This document shows positions 8,862-20,658 of a stretch of DNA of 64,000 nucleotides, in pieces; the stretch's first letter is position 1, and the number at the start of each line of letters is the position of its first letter. Position numbers and translations under genes: made by a program. Below the pieces are notes generated by a model that saw only the letters and a program-made list of their open reading frames with translations, ran no database searches and had not been told where the DNA came from. Source of the DNA: Paracoccus homiensis (lineage in GTDB: Bacteria; Pseudomonadota; Alphaproteobacteria; Rhodobacterales; Rhodobacteraceae); assembly GCF_900111675.1 (NCBI RefSeq), contig NZ_FOHO01000001.1, positions 372,001-436,000 of the forward strand, given 5' to 3'.

Positions 8862-11201
8862 ATGGCAACGCTATTTGGCAACAGCGGCAACAACACTATC
8901 CCCGGCACCTCGGGCGCGGACCTGATCTATGGGTTCGGCGGCAATGACAGTCTGGGCGGCAATGGCGGTCGCGACACCATCTGGGGCGGTTCGGGCAATG
9001 ACACGATCCGGTCCAGCGGCGCAGGGGTCTATGACGGCGGTACGGGCAACGACTATGTCTATGCCGGGCTCGGGACACAGGAAACGCTGCGCGGCGGGGC
9101 TGGCACGGACTGGCTGAACACCACCCACTGGAACGGCAACTACACGATCTACATGACGACCGGTGCCACCAACCATACCGGCGAAAGCTTTACCCAGTTC
9201 GAAAACCTCGTGACCGGGAATGGCAACGACAACATCACCGGCACATCGGGCGCCAACCGGATCTATACCTATGGCGGCAATGACAGGGTGAACGCGGGCG
9301 CGGGCAATGACTATGTCTGGACCGGCGACGGCAATGATAGCATCGACGCGGGCAGCGGACGCGACACCGTCTATGGCGGCAACGGCAATGACACGATCCG
9401 GTCCAGCGGCAGCGGCATCTTTGACGGCCAGGGCGGCAACGACTATATCTATGCTGGGCTCGGAACACAGGAAACGCTGCGCGGCGGGGCTGGCACGGAC
9501 TGGCTGAACACCACCCACTGGAACAGTGACTACACCATCAACATGGTGACCGGCGCGACCAACTATACCGGCGAAAGCTTTACCCAGTTCGAAAATCTCG
9601 TGACCGGGAACGGCGATGACAACATCATCGGCACGGCGGATGGCAATCGCATCTATACCAATGGCGGCAATGACAAGGTCGATGCGGGCGCGGGCAACGA
9701 CTATGTCTGGACCGCCAACGGCAATGACAGCATCGACGCGGGCAGCGGACGCGACACCGTTTATGGCGGCAACGGCAATGACACGATCCGGTCCAGCGGC
9801 AGCGGCATCTTCGACGGCCAGGGCGACAACGACTATGTCTATGCCGGGCTCGGAGCACAGGAGACGCTGCGTGGCGGGGCTGGCACGGACTGGCTGAACA
9901 CCACCCACTGGAACGGCAACTACACGATCAACATGACGACCGGTGCCACCAACTATACCGGCGAAAGCTTTACCCAGTTCGAAAACCTGGTGACCGGGAA
10001 CGGAAACGACAACATCACCGGCACATCGGGCGCCAACCGCATCTATACCAGAGGCGGCAACGACACGGTCGCTGCGGGGGCCGGCAATGACTATGTCTCG
10101 GGCGGCGCCGGCAATGACAGCCTGGACGGCGGCAGCGGCACCAATACCGTCTATGGCGGCAGCGGTGACGATGTCATCCGGTCCAGCGGGCGCGGCGTCT
10201 ATGACGGGCAGGACGGCAACGACCTGATCTATGCCGGTAATGGCACGCCCGAGACGCTGCGCGGCGGCAGTGGCATCGACACGCTGAACACCACCAGCTT
10301 TGGTGGTGACTACAATATCGACATGGCGACCGGCACGACCAATTTCAGCGGCGAAAGCTTTACCCAGTTCGAGCATCTGATCGCTGGGGCGGGCGATGAC
10401 ACGCTGGCGGGCAATTCGGCCTCGAACCGCATCAGTGGCGGGGACGGCAATGACCGGATCACCGGGCTGGACGGCAATGACACGCTGTATGGCGACAACG
10501 GCAACGACTACCTGTCGGGCGGCAATGGCAACGACCTGCTGTTCGGCGGCAACGGCAATGACACCATGCTGGGCGGGTCGGGCAACGACCGGATGTATGG
10601 CAACAACGGTGTCGACCGCATGTTTGGCGGCAGTGGCAACGACTATATGCGCGGCGGCAACGACAATGACCGCCTGTATGGTCAGAACGGCCGCGACAAC
10701 ATGTATGGCGATGCGGGCAATGACACCATGTATGGTGGCAATCAGAACGACCGCATGGATGGCGGGTCGGGCAACGACACCATGTTCGGCCAAAGCGGAG
10801 ACGACCGGATCAGCGGCCGCCTGGGCGCCGATGTCATGTCCGGTGGCGGTGGCGAAGACACCTTCGTCTTCTACAGCACGGCGGATTCGCCCTTTGGCAA
10901 CAGCGCCAATTACGATCGGATCACAGATTTCCAAGGGGCCGGGATCAATCTGCTGTCCACGATCGAGGACAAGATCGACCTGTCGGCCATCGATGCGAAT
11001 ACCGGTATCGCGGGCAATCAGGCCTTCACCTTCAGCGGCACCTCGAACGGGGGCGCGGGCAGCATCTGGATGCAGAATGTGGGCAGCGAAACCTGGCTGC
11101 GCGTGAACACCGACGCCGATTCCACGCCGGAAATGACCATTCGGATCAGTGACGGGGCCGACGACGCCAATGATTACTGGGCCGGCGATTTCATCCTGTA
11201 A
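8862..11201 (+). CDS. Secreted RTX calcium-binding repeat protein
   Basis: This 779-residue protein consists almost entirely of RTX-type glycine/aspartate nonapeptides (GGxGxDxUx), which fold into calcium-bound parallel beta-rolls after secretion. There is no signal peptide, as expected for type I secretion. Residues about 47-525 form four near-identical 130-residue units, each ending in a non-RTX insert (TDWLNTTHWNGNYTI, GESFTQFENLVTGNG). Residues about 530-660 are a dense classical nonapeptide array. The C-terminal 120 residues (DTFVFYSTADSP, DRITDFQG, DKIDLSAIDANTGI) match the serralysin-type C-terminal domain that carries the secretion signal. No protease, lipase or toxin domain is visible, so a surface-layer, adhesion or matrix role is only a guess. 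No type I secretion genes are in the window. Confidence 0.9.
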   Translation: MATLFGNSGNNTIPGTSGADLIYGFGGNDSLGGNGGRDTIWGGSGNDTIRSSGAGVYDGGTGNDYVYAGLGTQETLRGGAGTDWLNTTHWNGNYTIYMTTGATNHTGESFTQFENLVTGNGNDNITGTSGANRIYTYGGNDRVNAGAGNDYVWTGDGNDSIDAGSGRDTVYGGNGNDTIRSSGSGIFDGQGGNDYIYAGLGTQETLRGGAGTDWLNTTHWNSDYTINMVTGATNYTGESFTQFENLVTGNGDDNIIGTADGNRIYTNGGNDKVDAGAGNDYVWTANGNDSIDAGSGRDTVYGGNGNDTIRSSGSGIFDGQGDNDYVYAGLGAQETLRGGAGTDWLNTTHWNGNYTINMTTGATNYTGESFTQFENLVTGNGNDNITGTSGANRIYTRGGNDTVAAGAGNDYVSGGAGNDSLDGGSGTNTVYGGSGDDVIRSSGRGVYDGQDGNDLIYAGNGTPETLRGGSGIDTLNTTSFGGDYNIDMATGTTNFSGESFTQFEHLIAGAGDDTLAGNSASNRISGGDGNDRITGLDGNDTLYGDNGNDYLSGGNGNDLLFGGNGNDTMLGGSGNDRMYGNNGVDRMFGGSGNDYMRGGNDNDRLYGQNGRDNMYGDAGNDTMYGGNQNDRMDGGSGNDTMFGQSGDDRISGRLGADVMSGGGGEDTFVFYSTADSPFGNSANYDRITDFQGAGINLLSTIEDKIDLSAIDANTGIAGNQAFTFSGTSNGGAGSIWMQNVGSETWLRVNTDADSTPEMTIRISDGADDANDYWAGDFIL
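8985..10440 (+). repeat. 390-base in-frame tandem repeat inside the RTX gene
   Basis: The block beginning (G)ACACGATCCGGTCCAGCGG recurs at 9001, 9391 and 9781, with a diverged copy at 10171: an exact period of 390 bases (130 codons). Copies two and three differ at only a few scattered positions over long stretches, copy one is close, and copy four is clearly diverged in both bases and residues. The exact periodicity shows that the units arose by tandem duplication. The high similarity of the central copies suggests recent duplication or continuing gene conversion. Confidence 0.93.
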
Positions 11202-11224
11202 GAGATTGCGGGCAAAAAAAGCGA

Positions 11225-11253
11225 GGGCGCGGCTGGTGACAGCCGCGCCCTTT
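11225..11253. terminator. Bidirectional intrinsic terminator between the RTX gene and carB
   Basis: A perfect 10-base stem (GGGCGCGGCT / AGCCGCGCCC) with a six-base loop is followed by TTT on the plus strand. It is preceded by a run of seven A residues, which reads as a T run on the minus strand. It lies between the convergent RTX and carB genes and can end both transcripts. Confidence 0.85.
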
Positions 11254-11278
11254 CATCTTGCGGATCGATCGATCGGGT

Positions 11279-14617
<3,339 letters not shown>

Positions 14618-14660
14618 AGCTGTGCCTCCGGTGTGTCATGGAATGGCCAAATCGTCCGGG

Positions 14661-14688
14661 GTTATAGTCAAGCCTCGCTGCGGTGCAA
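14661..14688 (-). promoter_or_regulatory. Putative sigma-70 promoter of carB
   Basis: On the minus strand TTGCAC (14683-14688) and TATAAC (14661-14666) are separated by 16 bases, a good match to housekeeping -35 and -10 elements. They lie 44 bases upstream of the carB start, a sensible leader length. This is assigned by inspection only. Confidence 0.45.
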
Positions 14689-14760
14689 GGCTGCATTCGC
14701 CAAAATACCGAAAAGCGGTGCAGGCCGTCGCCAAGAGCCGCGCACATCCATGATTTTTGA

Positions 14761-15543
14761 TCAAGAGGTCAATAATTGCAGGGCCGCGCTGTATCGCGTC
14801 TGCGCCACGGACTCCGTCAGTTGCGAGCGCACAAGAAAGGCCTGCATCAGGCGATCGCTTTTCGCGCCTCCGGCAATCTCGGTCAGGTCCGAGGTGCCAA
14901 GAAAGCGCTCGGCAGCTTTGGTGAATTCGGTCAACTGCCGATCGACGGACAGTTGCGAATAGGCCGATCCGAAGCCGAACGCCCCCTCGAAGACCTCGCG
15001 CAGCGGTGGGTTGCCCAAAACCTCGAACCAAAGGGTCGTATTGCTGGAGGTCCGACCGACGAAGCCCTGCAATTCTCGCTGCGCATTCATGGCAAGACGC
15101 AGGGTTTCATCGGACTGACCTACGCGCCTTTCAAACTCCCGGTTCAGGAAAGCTTGCGATATCTCATCCGCGAACCCGGCGTCATCCGTCCGGTTTCCGC
15201 CCGCGAAATCGAAAGCCTGCGCCAATCTCAGATAGCGTTTATCGCCCAGACGGTTTGCCAATGACTGTTCATCGCTCAGGTCCGACTCGAGAACCTGCCT
15301 GATAAAGGCCTTGTTGGGCAGATCGTCTTCCAGGCCGAACGCGCTCAGGGCGACGTTCAGCATCCGATAGTCCGCGATCAGCGCCTCGGCCGAGTTCGTG
15401 ACCTCGATCCGGTCACTGAAATAGCCGGTTGCCCGCTGGATACTAGCATCCGAGGCAAGCGCCTCTAGCTGACGATCCTGCGTCCGTTGCAGGATCTTCC
15501 AGCCTCCAAGCCCACCCAACCCGACGCTGATCGCGGCGGTCAT
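14761..15543 (-). CDS. DUF1217-family flagellar-cluster protein
   Basis: This 260-residue protein resembles the DUF1217 family found in alphaproteobacterial flagellar clusters; its biochemical role is unknown. Recognisable features are the opening GLGGWKILQRTQDRQ, the YFSDRIEVTNSAEALIADYR segment, and the LANRLGDKRYLRLAQAF and LGNPPLREVFEGAFG blocks. The open frame could begin earlier, but the ATG at 15543 overlaps the flbT stop by four bases (ATGA) and gives the family N-terminus. It is the last gene of a flaF-flbT-DUF1217 unit. A structural or assembly role in the flagellum is inferred from context. Confidence 0.8.
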   Translation of the reverse strand: MTAAISVGLGGLGGWKILQRTQDRQLEALASDASIQRATGYFSDRIEVTNSAEALIADYRMLNVALSAFGLEDDLPNKAFIRQVLESDLSDEQSLANRLGDKRYLRLAQAFDFAGGNRTDDAGFADEISQAFLNREFERRVGQSDETLRLAMNAQRELQGFVGRTSSNTTLWFEVLGNPPLREVFEGAFGFGSAYSQLSVDRQLTEFTKAAERFLGTSDLTEIAGGAKSDRLMQAFLVRSQLTESVAQTRYSAALQLLTS

Positions 15544-15944
15544 TGCGGTAGGGCGGCGAACAGCCGCGCCTCGCGTGGCAGAAGCTCGCGCAAGCGGCGC
15601 AGCACCTGATAGGGGTTCTCCGCAACACAAGCGGCACTTGCGTCTGCCAGCAGCAATCGGCTGTCGCGATCGGTAAAGACCTGACTCAGCTGTTCGATCG
15701 CGACCAGCAATTGCTGCCGGCCCTCGGCAGGATCGGCATCGCCCGACAGGATCAACTGGGCGATATAGCAGGCCCGCGACACCGGGGTCTTGGCGTCCTC
15801 GGGTCGGATTGCATCACGCAGCCGCAGAACATTCACGTTCGGCGTCCGGATCGAGATCTTGGACCGTTTTTCACCATTTTCGATGACCGCCCCGTTGATC
15901 AGGATACGCTCATTCGGGGCCAGTTTCAGGACGAGGCCGCTCAT
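15540..15944 (-). CDS. flbT: Flagellin translation regulator FlbT
   Basis: FlbT is a small alphaproteobacterial regulator; in Caulobacter it binds flagellin mRNA and limits its translation until the hook is complete. This 134-residue copy has the typical start (MSGLVLKLAPNERILINGAV), the NGEKRSKISIRTPNVNVLR block, and the central AKTPVSRACYIAQLILSG region. The ATG at 15944 was chosen because it overlaps flaF by four bases and removes an upstream out-of-family extension. It is four-base coupled to both neighbours, so flaF-flbT-DUF1217 is one translation unit. Confidence 0.93.
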   Translation of the reverse strand: MSGLVLKLAPNERILINGAVIENGEKRSKISIRTPNVNVLRLRDAIRPEDAKTPVSRACYIAQLILSGDADPAEGRQQLLVAIEQLSQVFTDRDSRLLLADASAACVAENPYQVLRRLRELLPREARLFAALPQ

Positions 15945-16306
15945 ATCCCGACCTCCCCGCGCAACCCCTTCATGACCGACAGGTTGATATCGATCAGCAC
16001 TTGGGTCGAGCCTTTGCCATTCATGATGCCGTGCCCGTGGCGCACCGAGAACATGGCAAGCGACAATAGGCCCGCCTTGACCTCGTCGGGAAGTCCGTTG
16101 CCCGGCTGGGCCAGGTCCGCGGCGAGGATGGTCCAAAGTTCATTGTTCTTGTGAACCGCAAGGATCGCATCGCTGCTGCGACCTGAGGGGTCCGCCTGGC
16201 GCAACATGCGCGTCACGCGCGAAAAGACGTCGTATTCCGCGTCGCGGGAACCGCGCAGGACCTGCGCGCCATATCCGTATTCGTTATGTGGGGTGACCGC
16301 GTTCAA
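15941..16306 (-). CDS. flaF: Flagellin secretion/expression regulator FlaF
   Basis: FlaF works with FlbT in alphaproteobacteria and is needed for flagellin synthesis or secretion. The 121-residue protein has the family layout: GYGAQVLRGSRDAEYDVFSRVTR near the start, a central LAVHKNNELWTILAADLA segment, and the ending LIDINLSVMKGL. The most upstream start that fits the family is a TTG at 16306 preceded by AGGA; no in-frame ATG fits better. It follows the flagellin gene on the same strand by about 80 bases, separated by a strong hairpin, so its level may be set partly by read-through. Confidence 0.9.
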   Translation of the reverse strand: MNAVTPHNEYGYGAQVLRGSRDAEYDVFSRVTRMLRQADPSGRSSDAILAVHKNNELWTILAADLAQPGNGLPDEVKAGLLSLAMFSVRHGHGIMNGKGSTQVLIDINLSVMKGLRGEVGI

Positions 16307-16340
16307 TTTCTAAGATCCTGATCTAAGACTGTGGGGTGTT

Positions 16341-16366
16341 GCCGGGGCGCTGGCATGCGCCCCGGC
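16341..16366. terminator. Hairpin between the flagellin gene and flaF
   Basis: A perfect 10-base GC-rich stem (GCCGGGGCGC / GCGCCCCGGC) with a six-base loop lies just downstream of the flagellin stop. On the minus strand, the direction of flagellin transcription, no T run follows, so it may slow transcription or protect the mRNA 3' end rather than fully terminate. Confidence 0.6.
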
Positions 16367-16388
16367 AGATCTTTTGCTACCGCCAGGA

Positions 16389-17231
16389 TCAGCGGAACAG
16401 CGACAGGATGGCCGAGGGTGCCTGGTTCGCGATCGACAGGGCCTGGATGCCCAGCTGCTGCTGCGTCTGCAAAGCCTGCAGGCGCGCCGACGCCTCTTCC
16501 ATATCGGCGTCGACAAGCGATCCGATCCCCATCTGCAGCGAGTCTTCCAGCTTGCCGACAAAGGCCGACTGGTCCGAAATCCGCTTGCCCGCCGAACCCA
16601 GGGCGGCCGCACCGACAACCGCAGTGTTGATGAATCCCTCAAGCTCGCCCACCACCGTTGCGGCCGTGGCACGATCGGTGATGGTCGTCACCGTTGCGTT
16701 CTGAATGGACGCTTGGAAATCGACCGAGTTGACCGAGATGTTGTTGGCCGTCGTGGCAACCGTGCCGTTGGTCCGGTCCAGCGAGCCCAGGACCGTAAAG
16801 CTGGTCTGGCCCGGCACCGGGTTGGTCTTCAGAAGGTTGACGCCGTTCAACTGGGTGCCGCCAATGATCGCGGTGATCTGGTTCTTTTTCGCGACGATGT
16901 CGGTGTTGATCTTCGCGAAGTCAGCCGTATCGCTGCTTGCCCCGATGGCGAGATCTTTCATCTCGTTCAGAAGCGTGGTGATCTGTTCGGCGCCGTTCCG
17001 GGCCGTTGCGACAGTCGCCTCGGCAACGTTCAGGTTGCTTTGGATGGCTTTGAAGGCCGACTGATCGGTTTCCATCACTTTCGAGATGGCCCAGATCGCG
17101 GCATTGTCCTGGGCGTTGTTCACCGCCTTGCCGGTCGACACCTGTTCCTGCGTCTTGTTCAGGTTCGAATTGATCGACTTGAGGGTTTGCAGGGCGACGA
17201 TGGCGCCGTTGTTGGTCAGAATGCTGGACAT
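16389..17231 (-). CDS. Flagellin
   Basis: This is the filament subunit of the flagellum. At 280 residues it is a short flagellin consisting mainly of the conserved D0/D1 helical ends with a small central domain. The N-terminus MSSILTNNGAIVALQTLKSI and QVSTGKAVNNAQDNAAIWAI, and the C-terminus ALQTQQQLGIQALSIANQ followed by SILSLFR, are the export and polymerisation ends. An ATCGGAGGACAATA leader gives a strong ribosome-binding site. It is flanked by flaF and flbT, its usual regulators. No second flagellin gene is seen here. Confidence 0.96.
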   Translation of the reverse strand: MSSILTNNGAIVALQTLKSINSNLNKTQEQVSTGKAVNNAQDNAAIWAISKVMETDQSAFKAIQSNLNVAEATVATARNGAEQITTLLNEMKDLAIGASSDTADFAKINTDIVAKKNQITAIIGGTQLNGVNLLKTNPVPGQTSFTVLGSLDRTNGTVATTANNISVNSVDFQASIQNATVTTITDRATAATVVGELEGFINTAVVGAAALGSAGKRISDQSAFVGKLEDSLQMGIGSLVDADMEEASARLQALQTQQQLGIQALSIANQAPSAILSLFR

Positions 17232-17306
17232 ATTGTCCTCCGATATTCGGACGCTTTTGCGTCACGGTTTCAAGGAAGGCCTTCTGACCGATCGGGCGCT
17301 GTGCCC

Positions 17307-17323
17307 TGCACTTTTCCCGTGCA
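17307..17323. promoter_or_regulatory. Inverted repeat upstream of the flagellin gene
   Basis: TGCAC and GTGCA arms separated by seven bases form a dyad about 75 bases upstream of the flagellin ATG, in a 170-base gap between the flagellin gene and the FlgN-like gene. It may be a regulator site or part of a leader hairpin. I found no convincing sigma-28 or sigma-54 promoter by eye. Confidence 0.3.
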
Positions 17324-17401
17324 ACACCGTCTTAGCAGTGGGTGATTGACGAATAGTGAATTTCGGCGATTCCCTCAAAGCCAGGACGCATAGGATTTTA
17401 C

Positions 17402-17716
17402 TCAATAGCGGCGCGGGACCGGCGCCACGGTGACCGCAACCCTGCGCGCGCCGACGCTGTCATAGGTTTGAAGCGATCTCGCGGCCTCGACGATGGCGCG
17501 CACCTGATCCATCGCCATTCGCGCCCCCTTCTGGGCCGCAAGCGCAAGTTGATGCAATTCCTCGACCTGACGCTGAAGATGCGGGCGCGCGGCATCGTCG
17601 ACGCGCATCTCTCCGGCCTTGGACAGCTTTTCAATCGCGGCCATCGCGCGCGCCGCATCGCCCGCAATCACGGCCTCGCGCGCCTGTTTCAGATGACGCA
17701 TCAGGGAATCGCTCAT
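17402..17716 (-). CDS. Small helical flagellar protein, FlgN-like
   Basis: The 104-residue protein is alanine-rich and mostly helical, with basic termini (LMRHLKQAREAVIAGDA, ending PVPRRY). It is coupled by a four-base overlap to the upstream rod-binding protein gene and lies next to the flagellin gene. Its size, helical character and position resemble FlgN-type chaperones for hook-filament junction proteins, but there is no diagnostic motif, so the assignment rests mainly on context. It could be a lineage-specific flagellar accessory protein. Confidence 0.55.
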   Translation of the reverse strand: MSDSLMRHLKQAREAVIAGDAARAMAAIEKLSKAGEMRVDDAARPHLQRQVEELHQLALAAQKGARMAMDQVRAIVEAARSLQTYDSVGARRVAVTVAPVPRRY

Positions 17717-17952
17717 GCCTCACCCCCGATCGACAGGCCCAGATCCAGCTTGCGGGCAAGAATCCCGGCATATTCCGTGGTCAGAAAGCTGCTGAACTGT
17801 TCTTCTCCGGCGCCGCCGGAAAACCCGTTCTGCATCGGTTTCGGGCCGCAATATTTCAGCATCTCTTCCAGAAAAGCCTGCTCAAGCTGATCGGCGGGCG
17901 CGGCGGTGGCAGGTGCCATCTGCGCGGCACCCGGGACGGATCTGATTTCCAT
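17713..17952 (-). CDS. Rod-binding protein (FlgJ N-terminal domain type)
   Basis: The 79-residue protein corresponds to the rod-binding domain of FlgJ without the muramidase domain, the single-domain form usual in alphaproteobacteria. The core (LEQAFLEEMLKYCGPKP, then GGAGEEQFSSFLTTEYAG and ARKLDLGLS) is typical. It probably caps or scaffolds rod assembly in the periplasm. It heads a two-gene unit with the FlgN-like gene (four-base overlap) and is divergent from fliK. Confidence 0.82.
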   Translation of the reverse strand: MEIRSVPGAAQMAPATAAPADQLEQAFLEEMLKYCGPKPMQNGFSGGAGEEQFSSFLTTEYAGILARKLDLGLSIGGEA

Positions 17953-18064
17953 TCAAACACTCCTGATATTGATTAGGAGGAACTTATCCGGCCCAAGTAA
18001 ATAATTGGTAAGGAGTATCGGTTAGACAGGCCTTGTTTTCTTCTGTCATTTTGCGAGCAATTCG

Positions 18065-19129
18065 ATGGAAATTCCTTTCTTGAAGATCGACAGCGCAGAT
18101 ACTTCGCGGAAACCACGGGATGAACCCGTCGTGGATGAAACCGCCGGGGCCTGTTTCGAAATTGACGTGCCGGATCAGACAACGCTAACTGAACCTGCAC
18201 CGGAAATACCCGTTGATGACGTTCTGACAGGGCCAGCTCAGGCGGACGAGAACGGGCTGGACACCGACCCGGTCGCTCAGCTTATGGCGGCGTGGACGGG
18301 CACGACGGCCGAATTACCCAAATCGCGGGCGACAATGATCGACGGTGACAGGCCTGCCCTTACCGTGACCCATGACGCAAAGGGCGCCAAGCAGCTTGCC
18401 GATCAAACCGCAATTGTGGGCGATTCGCTCCCAGATCCGATGCCGGAAACGGATCCCCCGGCACAGCCGACAGAAGCAGATCTTGCCGACGATCCAGCGC
18501 GGATGTCTTGGGCAGCGCCCAAGGAACCGGGCGCAAACGACACCACGGCCCCAAAGCCTGCCCTAGCCGATCAGCGCGTCACGCTGACACAAGCCGCCCT
18601 TCCGGATCTGCCAGCGGAAGAGGCATCGGCGCTGCCCCAGACGCCCCAAGCGTCGGAAGCAAGGTCAGAGCCGCAGCAAACCCAGCACAGCGTACAGGCG
18701 CTGCGCGCGGTCCCGCCCACGCCGATCAGCCGCCAACTGGCCGATGCTGCGATTCGCACTCGGGATGAGTTGGTCGAAATCACGTTGTCACCCGAAGAAC
18801 TGGGCCGCGTGCGTATGGTGCTGGGCGGGCATGACCGCACGCCGCATCTGACGATCTGGGCAGACCGGGCTGAAACGCTGGACCAGATGCGCCGCCATGC
18901 CGAAGATCTGGCAGAGGAACTGCGCGGGTCCGGCATGGAGGGCGCGCAGCTGGACTTTCGTGACGGCGATGCGGGGCAGAACTGGCAGGATCCTGAATGG
19001 GCAGCCCCCCTCGACGCATCTGCCCAAGCCCTGACCGAACATATCGCCCCTGCCCCGTCCCGCGACACGGTTTCCCTGGTCGCGTTGTCCTCGGGCTGGG
19101 GCACCCGCCATATCGACATTCGCATCTGA
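18065..19129 (+). CDS. fliK: Flagellar hook-length control protein FliK
   Basis: FliK is the secreted ruler that ends hook growth and switches export to filament proteins. The 354-residue protein has a long, low-complexity, proline/alanine/aspartate-rich N-terminal part and a conserved C-terminal Flg_hook domain at about residues 225-305 (RDELVEITLSPEELGRVRMV, then MRRHAEDLAEELRGSGM). The variable ruler region is typical of the family. It is followed after 11 bases by flgD, which makes the hook cap, so the pair forms a hook-assembly unit. Confidence 0.9.
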   Translation: MEIPFLKIDSADTSRKPRDEPVVDETAGACFEIDVPDQTTLTEPAPEIPVDDVLTGPAQADENGLDTDPVAQLMAAWTGTTAELPKSRATMIDGDRPALTVTHDAKGAKQLADQTAIVGDSLPDPMPETDPPAQPTEADLADDPARMSWAAPKEPGANDTTAPKPALADQRVTLTQAALPDLPAEEASALPQTPQASEARSEPQQTQHSVQALRAVPPTPISRQLADAAIRTRDELVEITLSPEELGRVRMVLGGHDRTPHLTIWADRAETLDQMRRHAEDLAEELRGSGMEGAQLDFRDGDAGQNWQDPEWAAPLDASAQALTEHIAPAPSRDTVSLVALSSGWGTRHIDIRI

Positions 19130-19140
19130 AGGAGAGCCCG

Positions 19141-19809
19141 ATGGTCAGCGCAGTAACCCAAACCACCGGCAGCACCGCCACCGCCACCGCCAGTTCGACT
19201 GCGGCAACAACCGCAAACACGGCCAGCACGGAATTCGACACATTCCTGAAGATGCTGACCGCACAACTGAAGAATCAGGACCCGCTGAACCCGATGGAGG
19301 GGACCGATTTCGCCGTGCAGCTTGCGACCTTCTCGGGCGTGGAACAGCAGGCCCAGACAAACAAGCTGCTACAGCAGATGATCCTGCAACAGGGCGGTGC
19401 AGGCCTGGGCCAGACCGCCGCCTGGATCGGAAAGGAAGCCCGGACAACCGCTCCGGTGTGGTTCGGCCAACAGGCGCTGACCCTGGATATCGCGCCCGAC
19501 ATGCGGGCCGACGACGTGGCGCTGATCGCGCTGGATGCGCGTGGCAACGAAGTGACACGCGAACTGATCGGGCCCGGCGCAGGTCCGGTGGAATGGTTTG
19601 GCCGCGATGCGATGGGCAACAAGCTTGCCGATGGGCAGTACAGTTTCGTCATCGAAAGCCTGCGTGCGGGCGAGGTGATCGCGGAAACCAAGGTCGGGGC
19701 CTATGCCAGCATCGTCGAGGCCGAGCTTGGCGAAGACGGGGTTCATCTGGTCTTCGAGGGCGGCGCAACCGCACCAGCCAGCGAAATCCTGGCCCTGCGC
19801 GACGATTGA
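19141..19809 (+). CDS. flgD: Flagellar hook cap protein FlgD
   Basis: FlgD forms the scaffold cap on which hook subunits polymerise. The 222-residue protein has the conserved N-terminal segment FDTFLKMLTAQLKNQDPLNP and MEGTDFAVQLATFSGVEQQ, followed by a C-terminal Fn3/tudor-like region (DARGNEVTRELIG, DGQYSFVIESL). The frame is open upstream, but the ATG at 19141 follows a GAAGGAGA ribosome-binding site directly after the fliK stop and gives the family start. Confidence 0.95.
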   Translation: MVSAVTQTTGSTATATASSTAATTANTASTEFDTFLKMLTAQLKNQDPLNPMEGTDFAVQLATFSGVEQQAQTNKLLQQMILQQGGAGLGQTAAWIGKEARTTAPVWFGQQALTLDIAPDMRADDVALIALDARGNEVTRELIGPGAGPVEWFGRDAMGNKLADGQYSFVIESLRAGEVIAETKVGAYASIVEAELGEDGVHLVFEGGATAPASEILALRDD

Positions 19810-19879
19810 GGCCGCGCAGACTTGACGCAGGCACGGTATCTGTGCAGCAGACAGCGCATTACATTGCAGGAGGCTGCCC

Positions 19880-20563
19880 ATGTCGATCGACCGCAAGATC
19901 AAGATCGCGCCGTCAATCCTTTCCGCCGATTTCGCGAATTTCGGGGCCGAAATCCGCGCCATCGAAGATCAGGGCGCCGATTGGGTGCATGTCGATGTCA
20001 TGGACGGGCATTTCGTCCCCAACCTGACCTTCGGGCCACCCGCGGTAAAGGCATTCCGGCCGCATGTGACGACCTTCATGGACGTTCACCTGATGATCTC
20101 GCCGGTCGACGCCTATATCGAAGCCTATGCCGAGGCAGGCGCCGATATGATCACCGCCCATATCGAAGCCGGCCCACACCCGCATCGGACCTTGCAGGCG
20201 ATCCGCGCGACCGGCAAGCAGGCGGGCATCGCGCTGAATCCCGGAACACCGGTCGAGGCCGTCGAATATCTGCTGGATCTGACCGATATGGTTCTGGTGA
20301 TGACGGTGAACCCGGGCTTTGGCGGGCAGAAATTCATCCATTCGCAGCTGACCAAGATCAAGCGCCTGCGCCAGATGATCGGCGACCGACCCGTCCATAT
20401 CCAGGTGGATGGCGGCGTTGATGTGACCACCGCACCGCTGGTTGCACAGGCGGGGGCCGATGTGCTGGTCGCGGGGTCGGCCGTCTTCAAGGGCGGTTCG
20501 GTGAATCAGCCCGACATCTACGGCGACAACATCCGCAAGATCCGGTCATCGACCGCGGAATAG
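19880..20563 (+). CDS. rpe: Ribulose-phosphate 3-epimerase
   Basis: Rpe interconverts ribulose 5-phosphate and xylulose 5-phosphate in the pentose phosphate pathway and, in autotrophs, the Calvin cycle. The 227-residue TIM barrel has all signature regions: [35 protein letters not shown] with the metal-binding His and Asp, [12 protein letters not shown], and QVDGGV near the C-terminus. A GCAGGAGG ribosome-binding site precedes the ATG. It stands alone; no Calvin-cycle genes are adjacent, so a housekeeping role is most likely. Confidence 0.97.
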   Translation: MSIDRKIKIAPSILSADFANFGAEIRAIEDQGADWVHVDVMDGHFVPNLTFGPPAVKAFRPHVTTFMDVHLMISPVDAYIEAYAEAGADMITAHIEAGPHPHRTLQAIRATGKQAGIALNPGTPVEAVEYLLDLTDMVLVMTVNPGFGGQKFIHSQLTKIKRLRQMIGDRPVHIQVDGGVDVTTAPLVAQAGADVLVAGSAVFKGGSVNQPDIYGDNIRKIRSSTAE

Positions 20564-20604
20564 GCCGCTCGCCACATCTTCTGTGGTGAAATATCCCGGG
20601 GGGA

Positions 20605-20658
20605 GGCGCCTGCTGGGGCATCGAGCCCCGGCAGGCGCCGCGGGGGCAGCGCCCCCGC
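20605..20658. repeat. Pair of GC-rich hairpins, REP-like intergenic element
   Basis: Two adjacent hairpins follow rpe. The first has 15-base arms (GGCGCCTGCTGGGGC and GCCCCGGCAGGCGCC, one G-T mismatch position) around a five-base loop at 20605-20639. The second is GCGGGGGC / GCCCCCGC around an AGC loop at about 20640-20658. Neither is followed by a T run. This composition resembles dispersed palindromic elements of Rhodobacteraceae intergenic regions, and it may also protect or end the rpe mRNA. Confidence 0.65.

Noticed and set aside
9001-10440. The regular 390-base repeats as a possible CRISPR or minisatellite locus.
   Set aside because: Units are 390 bases, in frame, and lie inside a coding gene; there are no short repeats with unique spacers and no cas genes.
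8871-10934. A 687-codon open frame on the minus strand opposite the RTX gene.
   Set aside because: Its periodic Val/Ala/Ile pattern mirrors the RTX repeat codons; there is no ribosome-binding site or family match.
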